NCBI GenBank assembly: GCA_017619715.1
Contig: JAFZRS010000021.1
Coordinates: forward strand, 1 to 64,000
Length of the DNA: 64,000 nucleotides
Direction of reading: 5' to 3'
DNA from: Oscillospiraceae bacterium
Lineage (GTDB): Bacteria; Bacillota; Clostridia; Oscillospirales; Oscillospiraceae
Part shown: in pieces, positions 43,022-51,745 of the stretch
Layout: every line of letters starts with the position of its first letter
Position numbering within the stretch: position 1 is the stretch's first letter
The notes under the pieces: model-generated
Told to the model about the DNA's origin: nothing
The model's database searches: none
Seen by the model: only the letters and a program-made list of their open reading frames with translations
Translations under genes and position numbers: made by a program

Positions 43022-44950
43022 CTACATACCAAGAAGCGCCGCCACGCCGTTTACCATCATACACGCGGCGATTCCCATCAGCGTGGGCAAAAGGAAACCT
43101 ACCGCCGTCCAGCGCCAGCTTCCGGTTTCGCGCCGGAGCGTCAAGCACGTGGTGCCGCAGGGGAAGTGCATGAGGCACATCAGTACGGCGCAAAGCGCCG
43201 TGACCCACGTCCAGCCGTGGGAGAGCAAGATGGCGTGGAGCTGAGACAGCCCTTCGTAATCCGTCAGAGTACCCGTTTGCAGATATTCCATCAGCAAAAT
43301 GGGCAGTACAATCTCGTTGGCGGGAAATCCCAGTATAAAGGCAAGCAGGATCATGCCGTCCAATCCCATCAGCCGCCCCAAAGGATCCAGCGCGTCGCTG
43401 ATGAAATATAAAACCGTTGTTTCCCCCACGGCAACGTGGGATAAAATCCAGATTACCAGCCCCGCCGGCGCCGCCACCGTCACCGCCCTGCCCAGTACGA
43501 ACAGCGTCCGATCCAGTACGGAGCGGATCAGTACCTGTCCCCATTGGGGCATACGGTATGGCGGCAGTTCCAGAGAGAAGGAAGATGATTGTCCCCGCAG
43601 CAAGGTAGATGACAAAAGCCGGGACGCCACCCACGTCATCGCCACGGAGAAGACGATTACACCCACAAATACCCCCGTGGCGGACAGCGCCTGCGCCCAA
43701 GAGGCGGTACCCACGGCAAAAAACAGGGAGATCAGGGCAATGAGCGTAGGGAACCGCCCGTTGCAGGGGACGAAGGCATTGGTCAGCATGGCAACCAACC
43801 GTTCCCGGGGACTGTCAATGATCCGGCAGCCCGTCACGCCGCAGGCGTTACAGCCCAACCCCATGCACATGGTCAGACTTTGGCGCCCGTGGGCGCCGGC
43901 GGTGCGGAAAAAACGATCCAGATTGAACGCCACCCGAGGCAGGAACCCCATGTCCTCCAACAACGTAAACAGGGGAAAGAAGATTGCCATGGGCGGCAGC
44001 ATGACCGCTACCACCCACGCCACCGTGCGGTATACGCCGTCCACCAGCGCACCCTGCAGCCACCACGGCGCGCCGCGCAGCAGCGTCCGCAGCGGCTCCT
44101 GCCAGCCCAGCAGGAGATTGCTCAACAGTTGGGAAGGAACGTTGGCGCCTTGGATCGTCAGATAAAATACCAGCGCCAACAGTCCCAGCATGGCGGGAAT
44201 TCCCGTGGCGCGGGAGGTCAATAGCCGATCTAAAAACCGATCCCGGCGATCCGACCGGCTGGGCTCTTTTCGCACCGCCGCCCGGGCAATGTCCTCCGCC
44301 CGACGCATCTGCGCGGCGATTATCTGATCTTGAAGGTGTGCACCGCCAGTCGCCGCATGCAGCAGCGCCCGACCGCGCCCCAACGGAGATAGCCGCGCAA
44401 TGTATTCTTCCACCTCCGTGGGGTACTCTACGCGCCAGCGATCTTCACCGGGCAATTGGGACGCCGTCTCGATGAGCGTGCGGCACAGGTCCGATACGCC
44501 TTCGCCGCTGCGGGCGGATACGCCCACTGCCGGCGCGCCCAGCGCACAGCTGATGAGGCGCAGATCCACGCTGATCCCGCGCCGTTTCGCCTCGTCCATC
44601 AAGTTGACGCACAGCACCATTCGGGGTGTCAACTGCCGCACCTGCACCGCAAGGCGCAGACTCCGGCGCAGACTGGTGGCGTCCGCCACCACCAGCGTCA
44701 CGTCCGCCGCGCCGCCGGCAATGAAATCCCCCGCCACCTGTTCCTCCGGCGAGTCCGCCTGTAGGGAATATGTGCCCGGCAGGTCGATAAGGCGCAGCCG
44801 GGAATTGCCGTCGCTCCACGTCCCCTGCGCCAGCTCCACCGTCTTGCCGGGCCAGTTGCCCGTGTGCTGACGCAATCCGGTCAGCCGGTTGAACAGCGTG
44901 GATTTTCCCACGTTGGGATTGCCCGCCAGCGCCACCGTGTATTCCTCCAT
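43022..44950 (-). CDS. feoB: ferrous iron transporter FeoB (second, short form)
   Basis: A 642-residue FeoB with G1 GNPNVGKST, G3 DLPGTYSL and a membrane part carrying GLGCNACGVTGCRIID and VPCNGRFPTL. It lacks the long acidic loop of the FeoB at 9817 and has a shorter linker. No feoA, Cys-rich gene or TTAG-N6-CTAA site lies beside it, so it is probably regulated differently. Possible substrates are iron or another divalent metal. AAGGGGGA precedes the ATG. Confidence 0.92.
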   Translation of the reverse strand: MEEYTVALAGNPNVGKSTLFNRLTGLRQHTGNWPGKTVELAQGTWSDGNSRLRLIDLPGTYSLQADSPEEQVAGDFIAGGAADVTLVVADATSLRRSLRLAVQVRQLTPRMVLCVNLMDEAKRRGISVDLRLISCALGAPAVGVSARSGEGVSDLCRTLIETASQLPGEDRWRVEYPTEVEEYIARLSPLGRGRALLHAATGGAHLQDQIIAAQMRRAEDIARAAVRKEPSRSDRRDRFLDRLLTSRATGIPAMLGLLALVFYLTIQGANVPSQLLSNLLLGWQEPLRTLLRGAPWWLQGALVDGVYRTVAWVVAVMLPPMAIFFPLFTLLEDMGFLPRVAFNLDRFFRTAGAHGRQSLTMCMGLGCNACGVTGCRIIDSPRERLVAMLTNAFVPCNGRFPTLIALISLFFAVGTASWAQALSATGVFVGVIVFSVAMTWVASRLLSSTLLRGQSSSFSLELPPYRMPQWGQVLIRSVLDRTLFVLGRAVTVAAPAGLVIWILSHVAVGETTVLYFISDALDPLGRLMGLDGMILLAFILGFPANEIVLPILLMEYLQTGTLTDYEGLSQLHAILLSHGWTWVTALCAVLMCLMHFPCGTTCLTLRRETGSWRWTAVGFLLPTLMGIAACMMVNGVAALLGM

Positions 44951-45055
44951 GGTATGTAGTCCCCCTTTTCCCGGTATCGCGCCATTCTATGACGGTGCGC
45001 CGCCGTTCGTTCTGTTTTGTATCGCGGGAGCATAGGTTTGCATGAGGTGTTGCAT

Positions 45056-46330
45056 ATGACGATCCACATAGTATCCACCGGTGAGACGGTACAGTCCATC
45101 GCTCAGCAATACGGCGTATCTCCATGGCTGCTGGCGCAGCAAAATCAACTGCCTGAGGACAGCGCGCTGGCAGTGGGGCAGGCGCTGATCGTTCAATTCC
45201 CCGTGCAGACCCACACGGTATCCCGGGGCGAGTCCCTCTACGGTATTGCCCGGCGGTACGGCGTCACGGTGCAATCGCTTTTGCAGAATAACTATTTTCT
45301 TTTGGGACATTCTACGGTACGGCCGGGGCAGGAGCTGATTATCTCGCTGCGTGAACCCACCGGCGGCAAAATGGAGGTAATCGGCTACGCCTATCCTATC
45401 ATCGCGCAGGAGGTGTTATCCCAACAGCTTCCCTATCTGCACGCGCTGCTCCCTTTTACCTACGGTATAACTGCGGAGGGCGGACTGATCCCGCCGGGGG
45501 ACGAGCGGCTGGTGGAAAGCGCGCGATCGTACGGCGTGGCGCCGTGGATGAGCCTGTCAACTTTAACGGAGATGGGAAACTTCAGCAGTCCCCTGGCACA
45601 GCGGCTTTTGACCAGCCCCGCCGCCCGGGAGCGGTTGGTGCAGGCGGTGGCGGATACCATGCAGCATAAGGGTTATCGCGGCTTGGGCGTGGATTTTGAA
45701 TATCTGCCTGCCGTGCTGGGGTTGCCATACGCCACTTTTATCGCAGATCTGCGCCGGCGACTGGCGCCGTTGGGGTATCCCGTCATGGTGGCGCTGGCGC
45801 CTAAAACTGCCGACAATCAGCCGGGCATACTCTATGAAGGACACGATTATGCCGCACTGGGCGCCGGCGCCGATCTTGCGCTGCTGATGACCTATGAGTG
45901 GGGCTATACCTACGGTCCGCCCATGGCAGTGTCCCCGTTGCCTCAGGTGCGCCGCGTGGTGGAATATGCCCGATCCGTGATACCGCCGGAGAAAATTCTG
46001 CTGGGCATGCCCACCTACGGCTACGATTGGACGCTGCCCTATGAACGAGGTGAGACACGCGCCCAATCCCTTTCCCCCCAGTCGGCGCTGGCATTGGCGA
46101 GGCAGTACGGCGTGGCGATCCGGTATGATGAGACGGCGCAATCGCCGTGGTTCCGCTACGAGGACGGACAGCGTCAGCATGAGGTTTGGTTTGAGGACGC
46201 CCGCAGCGCCCAGGCGAAGCTGGCGCTGGTGCCGCAGTACGGCTTGCGCGGCGTGGGACTGTGGAACCTGACGCGCCTTTTCCCCCAACTCTTTGTGACC
46301 CTTAACGATCAGTACGTTCTTCGTCCGTAA
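45056..46330 (+). CDS. LysM-GH18 spore cortex-type hydrolase (YaaH/SleL family)
   Basis: A 424-residue protein with two N-terminal LysM repeats (IVSTGETVQSIAQQYGVS and TVSRGESLYGIARRYGVT) that bind peptidoglycan. A glycosyl hydrolase 18 domain follows from about residue 105. GVDFEYL places the catalytic acid at Glu215. No signal peptide is present, as in SleL, which is packed into the coat and degrades cortex fragments at germination. The ATG at 45056 follows GAGGTG. Confidence 0.93.
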   Translation: MTIHIVSTGETVQSIAQQYGVSPWLLAQQNQLPEDSALAVGQALIVQFPVQTHTVSRGESLYGIARRYGVTVQSLLQNNYFLLGHSTVRPGQELIISLREPTGGKMEVIGYAYPIIAQEVLSQQLPYLHALLPFTYGITAEGGLIPPGDERLVESARSYGVAPWMSLSTLTEMGNFSSPLAQRLLTSPAARERLVQAVADTMQHKGYRGLGVDFEYLPAVLGLPYATFIADLRRRLAPLGYPVMVALAPKTADNQPGILYEGHDYAALGAGADLALLMTYEWGYTYGPPMAVSPLPQVRRVVEYARSVIPPEKILLGMPTYGYDWTLPYERGETRAQSLSPQSALALARQYGVAIRYDETAQSPWFRYEDGQRQHEVWFEDARSAQAKLALVPQYGLRGVGLWNLTRLFPQLFVTLNDQYVLRP

Positions 46331-46344
46331 GCAACAGAAAATCC

Positions 46345-46390
46345 GCACAGCGCCGCCGCTTCGCCTGTTGACGCAGCGACGGCGCTGTGC
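46345..46390. terminator. hairpin after the LysM-GH18 gene
   Basis: Eleven-bp outer stem GCACAGCGCCG/CGGCGCTGTGC with an internally paired loop, followed by TATTCTTT. Confidence 0.6.
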
Positions 46391-46444
46391 TATTCTTTAT
46401 CCATATTGAAAAACGGCACAGAATCTGCGGCAGGAGGCGACGGA

Positions 46445-48181
46445 ATGATACGAAAGCTGCTTCCTTATACGAAGGGATACAGGCTTTGGATATTGGGCGG
46501 CATACTGTGTTCGGCGTCGGAGTCGGTGCTGGAGCTGATGCTTCCCAAGGCGATGAGTGACATTGTGGACGTGGGCATTGCCAACGGAGACAGAGCTTTT
46601 ATCCTCATCACAGGGATTAAAATGGTTCTTATGGCGCTGTTGGCACTGGCAGGCGGCGTGGGCGCGGCGCTCTTTGCCGCCAAAGCCGGCATGGGCTTCG
46701 GCGCACAGCTGCGACAGGCGGAATATGAGCAGGTACAGCGCTTCAGTTTCTCCAATATCGAGCATTTCTCCACGGCTTCGCTTATCACACGGCTGACCAG
46801 CGACGTGGCGTCCATGCAGATGACGCTGATGATGAGTATGCGCATTTTCGTGCGTGCGCCAGTGATGCTCCTTACCGCGCTGGTGATGGCGCTGACCATC
46901 TCTTTGAGCTTGAGCCAGGTGTTTCTGGTGTCCATTCCGCTTTTGATGATGGCGGTAGCGCTGGTGATTACCCGGGTAGGCCCGTTTTTCACCGCGCTGC
47001 AAAAGAGCACGGATGACGTGAATCTGGTGGTGCAGGAGGATCTCAACGCTATTCGCGTGGTCAAGTCCTTTGTCCGCGAGGAGGAGGAGAAGGAGAAGTT
47101 TGCCCGGCGCAACGAGCATCTGCGCGATACCGCCATGCGGGCATTCGGCTTCGTGGTGACATTCATGCCCATCATCACGCTGATTATGGGCAGCACCATG
47201 GTGGCGATCATGTGGATCGGCGGACACTACGTCTATGGCGGAACGATGCTCTCGGGCGATCTCATTGCCTTTTTCACCTACGCCGGGGAAATCCTCGTAA
47301 GCCTGATGATGGTATCCATGGTGCTGATGATCCTCACCCGCTCCATTGCCTGCGGCAAGCGTATCGTGGAGGTTCTGGACGAAAAGCCGGAGATCACCGA
47401 CGTGCAGGCGGATTCCGCACTGAAAGTGGGAGACGGCTCTATCACCTTTGATCATGTATATTTCAAATACCACCCCACCGCGGAGGGCTGGAACCTTACG
47501 GACGTGAGCTTACAGATCCGCAGCGGCATGACCGTGGGCATTATAGGCGGCACGGGCAGCGCGAAGACCACACTGGTGAGCCTGATCCCAAGGCTTTACG
47601 AGGTCAACGACGGCGCCGTATACGTGGGCGGACACAACGTAAAGGATTACACCATGGAGACGCTGCGTGAAGCTTGCGCCATGGTACTGCAAAAGAACAC
47701 GCTCTTTTCCGGCACCGTGGCGGAAAACCTCCGTTGGGGCAGAGCAGACGCTACGGACGAGGAGCTGCGCGAGGCGTGTAGAATTGCCTGCGCCGATGAG
47801 TTTATCAGTGCCATGCCGGACGGCTACGACAGCCGTATTGAGCAGGGCGGCACCAACGTCTCCGGCGGGCAGAAGCAGCGCTTGTGCATCGCCCGGGCGA
47901 TCCTCCGCAACCCCAAGATACTCATTCTCGACGACAGCACCTCCGCCGTGGATACGGCGACCGATGCCCGTATCCGGGAGGGACTGCGCCATGCGCTGCC
48001 GGGCGCTACCAAGCTCATTATCGCCCAGCGCATTGCCTCCGTCATGGACGCCGATCTGATTGTGGTGATGGACGACGGCAAAATCTCCGGCGCAGGTACC
48101 CATGATGAACTGATGGAGAGCAATCACATTTACCGTGAAGTCTACGAATCACAGCAGGAGGGGGTGGGCATAGATGGCTGA
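46445..48181 (+). CDS. ABC exporter subunit with degenerate ATPase site
   Basis: A 578-residue half transporter with six N-terminal membrane helices and a C-terminal ATPase. The nucleotide site is unusual. Walker A reads GGTGSAKTT (Ala for the last Gly), the catalytic base after Walker B is Asp (LILDDSTSAVD), and the H-loop reads AQR in place of AHR. The signature VSGGQKQR is intact. This is the pattern of the degenerate partner in heterodimeric exporters. It overlaps its partner gene by 8 bases. Drug or lipid export is likely by family; the substrate is unknown. Confidence 0.92.
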   Translation: MIRKLLPYTKGYRLWILGGILCSASESVLELMLPKAMSDIVDVGIANGDRAFILITGIKMVLMALLALAGGVGAALFAAKAGMGFGAQLRQAEYEQVQRFSFSNIEHFSTASLITRLTSDVASMQMTLMMSMRIFVRAPVMLLTALVMALTISLSLSQVFLVSIPLLMMAVALVITRVGPFFTALQKSTDDVNLVVQEDLNAIRVVKSFVREEEEKEKFARRNEHLRDTAMRAFGFVVTFMPIITLIMGSTMVAIMWIGGHYVYGGTMLSGDLIAFFTYAGEILVSLMMVSMVLMILTRSIACGKRIVEVLDEKPEITDVQADSALKVGDGSITFDHVYFKYHPTAEGWNLTDVSLQIRSGMTVGIIGGTGSAKTTLVSLIPRLYEVNDGAVYVGGHNVKDYTMETLREACAMVLQKNTLFSGTVAENLRWGRADATDEELREACRIACADEFISAMPDGYDSRIEQGGTNVSGGQKQRLCIARAILRNPKILILDDSTSAVDTATDARIREGLRHALPGATKLIIAQRIASVMDADLIVVMDDGKISGAGTHDELMESNHIYREVYESQQEGVGIDG

Positions 48182-49322
48182 ACCGAGAACAGCGCCCCGT
48201 CCTCAGCGCGGCCCCGGCGGACGGCAGGCGCACGGCTATCAGCGCCCGCAGGATCTGGCGGGTACCGTGCGCAAGCTGCTGCGTTACGTGTCGCACTATA
48301 AGTTATTGCTGCTGCTGGTGATGCTGTGCCTGCTTATAAGCTCCCTGGGCAGCGTGGCGGCGAACTATCTTGTCAAGCCGCTCATCAACGACTATATTCT
48401 GCCGGGCGACTTTGCCGGACTTTTCAAAATGCTGGTAATCATGGGCGGCTTATTCGGCATGAGCGCGCTGTCGTCCTTTGCCTATGCCCGGGTCATGGTG
48501 CGTATCTCCCAGCGCACGGTGGCGGCGCTGCGGCAGGATCTGTTCGATAAGCTGCAAACCCTCCCCCTGCGGTACTTTGACACCCACCAGTCCGGCGATC
48601 TCATGAGCCGCTTCACCAACGATATCGACACGGTCAGTGAGCTGATTAACAGCAGCCTCGCCAGTATTCTCACCAATGTGCTGACCTTTGTCGCCACGTT
48701 TATCATGATGCTGATACTCAACTGGCAGTTGACGCTCATCACCGTCTTCTTCCTGATGATGATGGGCGTGGTGGTGATGGTGATCGGCGGACGCAGCCGC
48801 ACCAATTTCCAGACCCAGCAGAGTGCGTTGGGCGCCGTGAACGGCTACATTGAGGAGATGATCGAGGGTCAGAAGGTCATCAAGGTTTTCCACCATGAGG
48901 AAAAAGCGATCGCCCGGTTTTCCGAGCTGAACGTTGCCTACCGTGACGCCGCTACCCGCGCCCAGTCCTATGCCGGCTCCATGATGCCCGCTATGGGCAA
49001 TTTAAGCCGCATCAACTACGCCGTTACCTGCTGTGTGGGCGGTCTGTTGGCAATCGGCGGCATATTTGACGTAGGCTCTCTGGGCGCGTATCTGGTCTAT
49101 GTGCGGCAGGTGAGCCAGCCGGTGGCACAGATCAGTCAGCAGGTGAACGTGATCCTCGCCGCCATGGCAGGCGCGGAGCGGATTTTCGCCGTGATGGAGT
49201 CCGAGCCGGAGACAGACGAGGGCAAAACGGTACTGGTTTGTGTGGAAAAGACGGCGATAAGCTCACCGAGACGGCGCGGCGCACCGGCTATTGGGCGTGG
49301 AAGCACCCGGACGGAACGCTGA
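48174..49322 (+). CDS. ABC exporter partner subunit, N-terminal part (frameshifted gene)
   Basis: The transmembrane half of the partner exporter. Six helices span residues about 40-330 and coupling-helix regions (YFDTHQSGDLMSRFTND) are normal. After about residue 357 the frame runs into unrelated residues and stops. The correct continuation lies in the -1 frame, starting around 49246-49250. A single missing A in the AAAA run at 49246-49249 explains the break. Counted together with the next entry, the gene is a complete exporter subunit. Confidence 0.85.
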   Translation: MAEPRTAPRPQRGPGGRQAHGYQRPQDLAGTVRKLLRYVSHYKLLLLLVMLCLLISSLGSVAANYLVKPLINDYILPGDFAGLFKMLVIMGGLFGMSALSSFAYARVMVRISQRTVAALRQDLFDKLQTLPLRYFDTHQSGDLMSRFTNDIDTVSELINSSLASILTNVLTFVATFIMMLILNWQLTLITVFFLMMMGVVVMVIGGRSRTNFQTQQSALGAVNGYIEEMIEGQKVIKVFHHEEKAIARFSELNVAYRDAATRAQSYAGSMMPAMGNLSRINYAVTCCVGGLLAIGGIFDVGSLGAYLVYVRQVSQPVAQISQQVNVILAAMAGAERIFAVMESEPETDEGKTVLVCVEKTAISSPRRRGAPAIGRGSTRTER

Positions 49323-50062
49323 CGCAGCTGCGTGGCGACGTGCGTTTCCACCACGTCAACTTCGGCTATACCGAGGAAAAGACCGTGCTGCACGACGTGT
49401 CCCTCTGGGCAAAGCCGGGTCAGAAGATCGCCTTTGTCGGCTCTACCGGCGCGGGCAAGACCACTATTACCAACTTAATTAACCGCTTCTACGACGTACA
49501 GCAGGGTGAGATCACCTACGACGGAATCGACGTCAAGGAAATTCAAAAGGCTTCTCTTCGCCGCTCGCTGGGCATTGTGTTGCAGGAGACACAGCTCTTT
49601 ACCGGCACCGTTGCCGAGAATATCCGCTACGGCAAGCCCGACGCCACCGACGAGGAGGTGCGCGCCGCGGCGCGTCTTGCCAACGCCGATACCTTTATCA
49701 GCCACCTGCCCCACGGCTACGACACGGTACTCACCGGCAACGGCGAGTCATTGAGCCAGGGCGAGCGGCAGCTCCTTGCCATCGCCAGGGCGGCGGTGTC
49801 CGATCCCCCGGTGCTGATTTTGGACGAGGCAACCTCCTCCATCGACACCCGCACGGAAAAGCTCATCGAGCGCGGCATGGACTCGTTGATGGAAGGCCGC
49901 ACCGTGTTCGTCATCGCCCATCGCCTCTCCACCGTCCGCAACGCCCATGCCATTTTGGTGCTGGAGCGAGGCGAGATCGTGGAACGCGGCGACCACCAGC
50001 AGCTTTTGGAGCAAAAGGGACGCTATTACCAGCTCTATACCGGTCAGGCGGAGCTGGGCTGA
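49238..50062 (+). CDS. ABC exporter partner subunit, ATPase part (frameshifted gene)
   Basis: Continuation of the preceding gene in another frame. The ATPase is consensus: Walker A GSTGAGKTT, signature LSQGERQLL, Walker B LILDEATSSID with catalytic Glu, and H-loop AHR. It would provide the active site complementing the degenerate subunit upstream. Alone it lacks membrane helices and has no good ribosome-binding site, so a functional product needs the frame restored. The break may be a sequencing error or real. Confidence 0.85.
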   Translation: MCGKDGDKLTETARRTGYWAWKHPDGTLTQLRGDVRFHHVNFGYTEEKTVLHDVSLWAKPGQKIAFVGSTGAGKTTITNLINRFYDVQQGEITYDGIDVKEIQKASLRRSLGIVLQETQLFTGTVAENIRYGKPDATDEEVRAAARLANADTFISHLPHGYDTVLTGNGESLSQGERQLLAIARAAVSDPPVLILDEATSSIDTRTEKLIERGMDSLMEGRTVFVIAHRLSTVRNAHAILVLERGEIVERGDHQQLLEQKGRYYQLYTGQAELG

Positions 50063-50090
50063 TACGCGAGAAAAGGGAGGGACGTTTTTC

Positions 50091-50480
50091 GTGACGAGGC
50101 AGGAGCTTTGCCAAGCGGCTGTGCATATGATGGAGCGCGCCTATGCGCCCTATTCCCGGTTCCCCGTGGGCGCGGCGCTGGAGTGCGCCGACGGCACGGT
50201 GTTCACCGGCTGTAACGTGGAAAACGCCGCCTACGGCGATACGATATGCGCCGAGCGCACTGCCATCTGCAAGGCGGTCAGCGAGGGACACCGGGATTTT
50301 GTCCGCATCGCCATCGCCGGGAAGGGCGACGACTTCTGCGTCCCCTGCGGCACCTGCCGGCAGGTGATGCAGGAATTCGCGCCGGATATGGAGATCATCT
50401 GCCTCAACGGAGCGGGGGAGAGCCGTACGTTTTCTCTCCGGGAGCTGCTGCCCTTTGGCTTCGACAGCCGCCGGTTGTAA
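50091..50480 (+). CDS. cdd: cytidine deaminase
   Basis: Converts (deoxy)cytidine to (deoxy)uridine. It is the tetrameric form, with CAERTAI as the zinc/Glu motif and PCGTCRQV the second zinc pair. 129 residues. Start is GTG at 50091, with GGGAGG 10 bases upstream. It lies 28 bases after the exporter and before an orphan feoA. Uridine made here could feed the phosphorylase at 41729. Confidence 0.94.
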   Translation: MTRQELCQAAVHMMERAYAPYSRFPVGAALECADGTVFTGCNVENAAYGDTICAERTAICKAVSEGHRDFVRIAIAGKGDDFCVPCGTCRQVMQEFAPDMEIICLNGAGESRTFSLRELLPFGFDSRRL

Positions 50481-50532
50481 CGGCGGCACTGTGCCGGGCA
50501 TAGACTGGCACAGCCAAAGGAGGTCGCCTCAC

Positions 50533-50757
50533 ATGGCAAGAACGCTCGATCAGCTTCCCGTGGGGCAAAGCGCCTGCGTCACGGCGGTATCGCTCGGCGG
50601 CGCCAAACGCGCACGCATGCAGGAACTGGGCTTTCTGCCCGGTGCGGTCGTCACCGCCTTGCAGGAGAGCCCCTTCGGTGATCCTGTCGCCTATGGGGTG
50701 CTGGACACCGTGATCGCCCTGCGCCGCAGCGACGCCGGGAGCATAGAAATAGAATAA
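50533..50757 (+). CDS. feoA: FeoA domain protein (third copy, orphan)
   Basis: A 74-residue FeoA-fold protein with MQELGFLPGAVVTALQESP in the core. No feoB is adjacent. It is more than 5 kb from the second feoB, and the intervening genes are unrelated. GGAGGT lies about 9 bases before the ATG. It may serve the short FeoB, or a free SH3-like domain may act in regulation. A hairpin follows the stop. Confidence 0.88.
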   Translation: MARTLDQLPVGQSACVTAVSLGGAKRARMQELGFLPGAVVTALQESPFGDPVAYGVLDTVIALRRSDAGSIEIE

Positions 50758-50759
50758 AC

Positions 50760-50783
50760 GGGAGCCATCAGACGATGGCTCCC
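50760..50783. terminator. hairpin terminator between feoA3 and the COG0523 pair
   Basis: Perfect 10-bp stem GGGAGCCATC/GATGGCTCCC with loop AGAC and a short T tail. Confidence 0.7.
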
Positions 50784-50802
50784 ATTTGGAAATTCTTGCG
50801 CG

Positions 50803-51732
50803 TCAGAACGACACGACCTCCTGCTTGGGCTTTTCGCAGTAGCCGATTTTGCTGACGTACAGCACGGGTCCCTCGCCCTGATAGGCGGGGGATTTTTCTT
50901 TTTTCACCGTGGCGGTAATCTCTACCCAGTCACGGTCCTTGAACTTGTCGAGACCCTTGCCCTTCGCTACCAACGCCAGAAACTGCATGTCGTTGGCACA
51001 GCACACCATGGCGAAGCGTCCCGGCACGTCGATGCCGCGAAACTTTTTGGAGTGGCACATCAGCGCCTTGAAGGTCACGTTTACGCCGTCATAGCGATCC
51101 GGGTGATCCATCAAATCCACGTACCAAATGCCGTAATCCTCGTCCGGCACGGACAGCTTGCCGTCGGTAATGTCAAAGGGACGCATATCCTCGGTGACGT
51201 ATTCCTCGCTGGTGCCGTCGGTGTTTTCGAGATAGATGTCCGCCCGGCGGTTTACCATGCGCAGATTGCGGCTGCGCAGCGCCGTGCGCAGCGTCTCGTC
51301 ACAGCGGTTGAACACCAGCATATCGGCGTTGGTGATCTTCTCCATCATGAGCTGTCCCATGTTCTTCACGTACGGCTCAAAGGTGTTGGCGTCCACCAGC
51401 GTCATGATCTGGTAGAGCACCCAGTTGGCGGGCAGACCCGTGCGGTAGAGGGGTTCGATCTGCCACATGCCGTTGTACTCGATGATGACCTGACGGGGAC
51501 GGTGTTCCTTTTCCAGCCGTTTGAGATACTCGGGGGTGAGCTGCTCAGGCGCGTCCACCGTAACCACGGTCACGTTTTTGAGCACGCGCTCATCGTATTC
51601 CTCCTCGCCCTCTTCACAGCACAGGAGAAGTGTCTTGTCGTCCTTGGCGAAGCCGTCTTTTAAGATGCCGTTGATGAAATTGGTCTTGCCGCCGTCTAAA
51701 AATCCGGCGATCAAATAGACAGGTATTTCCAT
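50803..51732 (-). CDS. COG0523-type GTPase fused to a DUF1980/TIGR03943-like domain
   Basis: A 309-residue protein. The N-terminal half is a CobW/COG0523-like P-loop GTPase (AGFLDGGKTNFINGIL, FNRCDE as G4-like). It lacks the usual CxCC metal motif. The C-terminal part (from about residue 180) resembles the DUF1980/TIGR03943 domain found with metal-related permeases. It is 13 bases downstream of the His-rich COG0523 gene, so they form an operon. A metal-handling role is likely; the metal is not known. Confidence 0.8.
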   Translation of the reverse strand: MEIPVYLIAGFLDGGKTNFINGILKDGFAKDDKTLLLCCEEGEEEYDERVLKNVTVVTVDAPEQLTPEYLKRLEKEHRPRQVIIEYNGMWQIEPLYRTGLPANWVLYQIMTLVDANTFEPYVKNMGQLMMEKITNADMLVFNRCDETLRTALRSRNLRMVNRRADIYLENTDGTSEEYVTEDMRPFDITDGKLSVPDEDYGIWYVDLMDHPDRYDGVNVTFKALMCHSKKFRGIDVPGRFAMVCCANDMQFLALVAKGKGLDKFKDRDWVEITATVKKEKSPAYQGEGPVLYVSKIGYCEKPKQEVVSF

Positions 51733-51745
51733 AGAATCTCCCTTT

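Noticed and set aside
44951-45055. TTAG-N6-CTAA site upstream of the second feoB
   Set aside because: Searched by eye and not found, so the second feoB is not assigned to the same regulon.
49238-49250. Programmed -1 frameshift site in the exporter gene
   Set aside because: GGAAAAG is not a standard slippery heptamer and no downstream stem is evident. A missing A fits better.
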